This document shows positions 60,647-64,000 of a DNA stretch of 64,000 nucleotides, in pieces (position 1 is the first letter of the stretch; each line of letters begins with the position of its first letter). The stretch lies in assembly GCA_039818825.1 (NCBI GenBank), contig JBCBTD010000001.1, forward strand, positions 1 to 64,000, given 5' to 3'. The DNA is from JBCBTD01 sp039818825 (GTDB lineage: Bacteria; Pseudomonadota; Alphaproteobacteria; Geminicoccales; Geminicoccaceae). The notes under the pieces are model-generated. The model did no database searches and was not told the origin of the DNA. It was given only the letters and a program-made list of their open reading frames with translations. The position numbers and the translations under genes were made by a program.

Positions 60647-60721
60647 TGGTGCCGCCAGAGTGATTTGAACACTCGACCTCACCCTTACCAAGGGTGCGCT
60701 CTACCCCTGAGCTATGGCGGC
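60647..60721 (-). tRNA. tRNA-Thr (GGT anticodon)
   Basis: A 75-base cloverleaf with CCA encoded. The 7-bp acceptor arm pairs GCCGCCA with TGGCGGC, the D arm is GCTCAGGGGTAGAGC, and the anticodon arm is CACCC-TTGGTAA-GGGTG, giving anticodon GGT (Thr, ACC codons). The T arm is GAGTG-TTCAAAT-CACTC. All arms pair well. Confidence 0.97.
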
Positions 60722-60779
60722 CCGAAGTGCGCTGCGGTATGGCACAGGGGTTGGGCGCTCGCAAGGTTCGAGGACCGAG

Positions 60780-60947
60780 GTGACGGACGAGGACGGGAAG
60801 ACCAGGAACGCCCGGCCGGCGGGGCGAAGCGAGCACGACGAGCGTGTCGCCCAGACGATGCGCGCCAATCTGAAGAAGCGCAAAGCTCGGGCGCGGGCGC
60901 TCGCCGAGGCGCCGCCGCGGCCTCCTGACCAGCCCACCGAGCGTTGA
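60780..60947 (+). CDS. small basic protein upstream of murA
   Basis: A 55-residue charged protein (EDGKTRNARPAGRSEHDERV then TMRANLKKRKARARALAEA). A similar small basic ORF preceding murA is known in many alphaproteobacteria. GTG 60780 has GAGGA 6 nt upstream. No function is known. It lies between the tRNA gene and murA in the same orientation as murA. Confidence 0.7.
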   Translation: MTDEDGKTRNARPAGRSEHDERVAQTMRANLKKRKARARALAEAPPRPPDQPTER

Positions 60948-60999
60948 GCGCGGACACCCGGTCCGCTAAGAAGGCGAACCGGACGAGGAAAGCTCACCC

Positions 61000-62265
61000 A
61001 TGGACAAGATCCTGATCGAAGGCGGCCACCGGCTGGCGGGCCGGATCGAGGTCAGTGCTGCGAAGAATGCAGCACTCCCGGTGATGGCGGCGGCGCTGCT
61101 CTCGGCGGAGCCCCTGGAGCTGGAGAACGTCCCCGATCTCGCCGACATCTCGTCGATGCGGCGTTTGCTGCAGCTCCTCGGCGTCGAGGCCACCCACAAG
61201 GCCGGCGCGCCTGGCCGCGTCGCGCTGCATTGTCCGGAGTTCCTGTCGACGACGGCGCCGTACGAGCTGGTGCGCAAGATGCGCGCGTCGGTACTGGTAC
61301 TTGGCCCCTTGGTCGCCCGAGCCGGCGAGGCGCGGGTGTCGTTGCCCGGCGGCTGTGCGATCGGTACCCGACCGGTCGACATCCACCTGAGCGGCCTCGA
61401 AGCGATGGGTGCGACCATCGAACTCGACGCCGGCTACGTCCATGCGCGGGCCCCGGACGGCCTCCGCGGCGCCGAGTACACCTTCCCGATGGTCTCGGTC
61501 GGGGCCACCGAGAACCTGTTGATGGCGGCGAGCCTTGCGCGCGGCACCACGGTTCTGAACAACGCCGCACGCGAGCCGGAGATCGTCGACCTCGCCGCCT
61601 GCCTGACGGCCATGGGCGCACGGATCGAGGGCGCCGGCGGCAGTCGGATCGCGGTCGAGGGCGTGCCGTCGCTCGGCGGTGCCACCCACCGGATCGTTGC
61701 CGACCGCATCGAGACCGCGACCTATGCCATGGCCGCGGGCATCACCGGCGGCCGCATCGAGATCGACGGCGCCGATCTGACCTTGTTCGGCGATGCGCTC
61801 GAGAAGCTGCGCGCGACCGGCCTGTCGGTCGAAGCAACACCAGCGGGCATCGTCGTCGAGGGTGAGGGCGGACGGCCGACGGGTGTGGACGTGATGACCC
61901 AGCCGTTCCCCGGCTTCGCGACTGATCTCCAGGCACAGTTCATGGCGCTGATGTCGGTGGCGGACGGTGCCGCGATGATCACCGAGACGATCTTCGAAAA
62001 CCGGTTCATGCACGTGCCAGAGCTGATGCGCATGGGTGCTCGGATCACGGTTCAGGGACCGTCGGCGTTGGTCCGCGGCGTCGACAAGCTCAAGGCCGCG
62101 CCGGTGATGGCGACCGACCTGCGGGCGTCGGTTTCGCTGGTGCTGGCGGGGTTGGTGGCCGAGGGCACCACCGAGGTCAATCGCGTCTACCACCTGGACC
62201 GTGGCTATTCGGGTTTGGAGCGGAAGCTGCGCGCGTGCGGGGCTGCGATCGAGCGTGTCGCATGA
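61000..62265 (+). CDS. murA: UDP-N-acetylglucosamine 1-carboxyvinyltransferase
   Basis: A 421-residue enzyme that starts peptidoglycan synthesis by adding enolpyruvate to UDP-GlcNAc. Lys22-Asn23 (AKNAALPVMAAALL) and catalytic Cys119 (RVSLPGGCAIGTRP), the fosfomycin target, are present, as is DGAAMITETIFENRFMHVPEL. The length is standard. Its stop overlaps the next gene's ATG by 4 nt. Confidence 0.97.
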   Translation: MDKILIEGGHRLAGRIEVSAAKNAALPVMAAALLSAEPLELENVPDLADISSMRRLLQLLGVEATHKAGAPGRVALHCPEFLSTTAPYELVRKMRASVLVLGPLVARAGEARVSLPGGCAIGTRPVDIHLSGLEAMGATIELDAGYVHARAPDGLRGAEYTFPMVSVGATENLLMAASLARGTTVLNNAAREPEIVDLAACLTAMGARIEGAGGSRIAVEGVPSLGGATHRIVADRIETATYAMAAGITGGRIEIDGADLTLFGDALEKLRATGLSVEATPAGIVVEGEGGRPTGVDVMTQPFPGFATDLQAQFMALMSVADGAAMITETIFENRFMHVPELMRMGARITVQGPSALVRGVDKLKAAPVMATDLRASVSLVLAGLVAEGTTEVNRVYHLDRGYSGLERKLRACGAAIERVA

Positions 62266-62705
62266 CCGACGAGCTGCGCCTCCGCGCCGTCGATGCCGAG
62301 GATCTGGCAGTGATCGCCGCGATGCTGCAGGACGCACGGCTGCCGATCGCCGAGATGGCCTTCGACGTCGAGGCGCGCCGCTTCATGGCTGCGTTCCTCC
62401 GCTACTGTCGCGAGCGCTGCGCCGATGGCGGTGACCCGCCCGAATGCACCACCGTCCTCGTCTTCGACCACGTGACGGCCGCCCACTGGCGGGGCCTCGA
62501 CCCCGATGCGCCGACCGCCACGCACCAGCTGTTGACGATCCTGCCCGACGACGAGAACGCCGGCGACGAGCTGACGGTGACGCTGGTGTTCCACGGCGGC
62601 GAGGCGATCCGGTTGACGATGGAGCGGATCGACTGCCACCTCCACGACCTCGGCGTCGTCCAGCCGCCCGCCGCGGCCGACGCATCGCTCGCGGACAGCG
62701 GCTGA
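62262..62705 (+). CDS. DUF2948 family protein
   Basis: A 147-residue protein matching DUF2948, an alphaproteobacterial family often found between murA and hisD. RAVDAEDLAVIAAMLQDARLPI at the start, FRYCRERCADG-type middle (here FLRYCRERCADGG) and TVTLVFHGGEAIRLTMERIDCHLHDL at the end are typical. It overlaps murA by 4 nt and hisD by one base. Function unknown; order conservation suggests co-regulation. Confidence 0.93.
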   Translation: MTDELRLRAVDAEDLAVIAAMLQDARLPIAEMAFDVEARRFMAAFLRYCRERCADGGDPPECTTVLVFDHVTAAHWRGLDPDAPTATHQLLTILPDDENAGDELTVTLVFHGGEAIRLTMERIDCHLHDLGVVQPPAAADASLADSG

Positions 62706-64000
62706 TGCCGGTTCGATTGCGGAGCGACGATCCTGGGTTCGACAGCGCCTTCACGGCGCTGGTCGAGACGCGCCGGGACACGCCGGAGGACGTGGGTGAC
62801 ACCGTGACCGCGATCTTGGAGGCGGTCCGGCAGGATGGCGACGAGGCACTTCGCGCTTTCACCGAGCGGTTCGACGGGCCGTTCCCGGACGGCTGGGCCC
62901 TGCGCCTGTCGGCAGCCGAGTTGGCCGGCGCGGAGGCACGTTGTTCACCTGACGACCTCGAATCGCTGCGCTTCGCGGCCGGGCGCATCCGCGCGTTTCA
63001 CGAGGCCCAGCGGCCGACCGACCATCAGCACGTCGATGCGCTCGGCGTCGGTCTGGGGCTGCGTTGGCGGCCGATCGACAGTGTCGGCCTCTACGTTCCG
63101 GGTGGCCTTGCGGCCTATCCGAGCAGCGTCCTGATGAACGCCATTCCGGCGATCGTCGCCGGCTGCAGACGGCTGGTGATGGCGGTGCCCACGCCGGGCG
63201 GTGAGGTCAGCCCGCTGGTGTTGGCGGCCGCCAAGCTTCTCGGCGTCGAGGAAGTCTACCGGATCGGCGGCGCACAAGCCGTCGGCGCCTTGGCGTTCGG
63301 CACCGCGACCGTCGCCCCGGTCGACAAGATCATCGGGCCGGGCAACGCTTACGTTGCCGAGGCGAAGCGCCAAGTCTTCGGCCGGGTCGGGATCGACATG
63401 ATCGCCGGCCCGTCGGAGATCCTGGTGGTCGCCGACGACAGCGCCGAGCCCGCCTGGATCGCTGCCGACCTGTTGAGCCAGGCCGAGCACGATACCGCCG
63501 CCCAGTCGATCCTGGTCACCGACAGCGCGGATTTGGCGGCAGCGGTCGTGGCCGAGGTCGAACGCCAGCTCGCAATGCTTCCGCGCCGCGAGATCGCCGC
63601 TGCGAGCTGGCGTGACCATGGCGCTGTGATCGTCGTCGGCGGGCTCTCCGAGGTGCCGGCGCTGGTGGATCGTCTGGCTCCCGAGCATCTGGAGATCGTC
63701 ACGCGCGAGCCGGCATCGTTGGCCGATGCCATCGACCATGCTGGCAGCGTGTTCGTCGGCGCCCACACGCCGGAAGTGATCGGCGATTATGTCGGTGGCC
63801 CCAACCACGTCCTGCCGACCTCCCGTGGAGCACGATTCTCCTCGGGGCTGGGCGTTCACGACTTCATGAAGCGGACGACCATCTTGTCCTGCTCGGCCGA
63901 GGCTTTCGAGGTGCTCGGCCCGCATGCGGCGCGGCTGGCGGAGGCGGAAAGCCTCGGCGCCCACGCCCGTGCGATCACCACACGCCTCGAGCGGAGGTGA
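62705..64000 (+). CDS. hisD: histidinol dehydrogenase
   Basis: A 431-residue zinc enzyme for the last two steps of histidine synthesis. DKIIGPGNAYVAEAKRQVFG, GIDMIAGPSEILVVAD, the metal-site LLSQAEHDTAAQSILV and LAPEHLEIV are intact, and the C-terminus ends on the last base of the window with the stop codon. It is the last gene of the murA-DUF2948-hisD run. Confidence 0.96.
   Translation: MPVRLRSDDPGFDSAFTALVETRRDTPEDVGDTVTAILEAVRQDGDEALRAFTERFDGPFPDGWALRLSAAELAGAEARCSPDDLESLRFAAGRIRAFHEAQRPTDHQHVDALGVGLGLRWRPIDSVGLYVPGGLAAYPSSVLMNAIPAIVAGCRRLVMAVPTPGGEVSPLVLAAAKLLGVEEVYRIGGAQAVGALAFGTATVAPVDKIIGPGNAYVAEAKRQVFGRVGIDMIAGPSEILVVADDSAEPAWIAADLLSQAEHDTAAQSILVTDSADLAAAVVAEVERQLAMLPRREIAAASWRDHGAVIVVGGLSEVPALVDRLAPEHLEIVTREPASLADAIDHAGSVFVGAHTPEVIGDYVGGPNHVLPTSRGARFSSGLGVHDFMKRTTILSCSAEAFEVLGPHAARLAEAESLGAHARAITTRLERR

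Overview
The window is high-GC DNA packed with short-gap operons. Its gene content points to a free-living, flagellated alphaproteobacterium, probably of the Rhodospirillales or a related order. The main pointers are an NDUFA12-type complex I subunit, DUF1244, DUF465 (two copies) and DUF2948 proteins, a B12-dependent ribonucleotide reductase, and the order small basic ORF - murA - DUF2948 - hisD. This placement is an inference from gene content, not a phylogeny. GTG and TTG starts are frequent, and two genes appear to start at CTG.

Layout. 1-3.2 kb: a LysR regulator divergent from a secreted beta-propeller protein and a DUF1349-like protein. 3.5-8.5 kb: selO, an IS1380-family insertion and a Tat-exported amidase. 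8.9-14.3 kb: a two-component system divergent from a DegP-like protease, then a class III sirtuin and a double GNAT protein. 14.7-17.5 kb: a lower-GC insertion with a small helical protein and an SMC/Rad50-like ABC ATPase. 18-23.3 kb: DUF1244, a PfkB sugar kinase, a PAS-GGDEF cyclase, an Asp-box propeller and two small secreted proteins. 23.3-25.5 kb: two tandem HicB-type proteins and a low-GC AlbA_2 (Schlafen-type) protein. 25.5-38.5 kb: housekeeping genes (nrdJ, NDUFA12, DsbA-like, VOC, aroC, fabI, BrkB, ilvD, a hybrid kinase, hpf). 38.6-43.1 kb: a LapG-like protease, the flgB-flgC-fliE-fliQ-fliR-flhB operon and divergent csrA. 43.1-51.6 kb: purE-purK, a GGDEF protein, pfkA, an MFS transporter with a broken paralogue beside it, and ubiX. 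51.7-56.5 kb: a fumarylacetoacetase-family protein, an acyl-CoA synthetase and prpE. 56.8-57.8 kb: a repeat protein and a low-GC HEPN-like protein. 58-64 kb: a choline-type binding protein, paired crcB genes, a VOC-RidA fusion, tRNA-Thr, murA and hisD.

Functional threads. Motility and surface life are represented by the flagellar operon, csrA, two GGDEF proteins and a LapG-like protease. Envelope stress is represented by the two-component system and its divergent DegP. Acyl-CoA chemistry is represented by the sirtuin, PrpE and a second acyl-CoA synthetase; acyl-CoA synthetases are known sirtuin substrates in other bacteria.

The best candidate for an undescribed system is the two-gene ATPase module at 14.7-17.5 kb. 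It carries a CPIC zinc-hook-like motif in its coiled-coil region and a C-terminal zinc ribbon, and its partner is an unrecognised small protein. Other accessory points are the toxin-less HicB pair next to the AlbA_2 protein, the HEPN-like ORF, and clustered DnaA-box-like inverted repeats in two intergenic regions. No CRISPR array, rRNA or prophage was seen.
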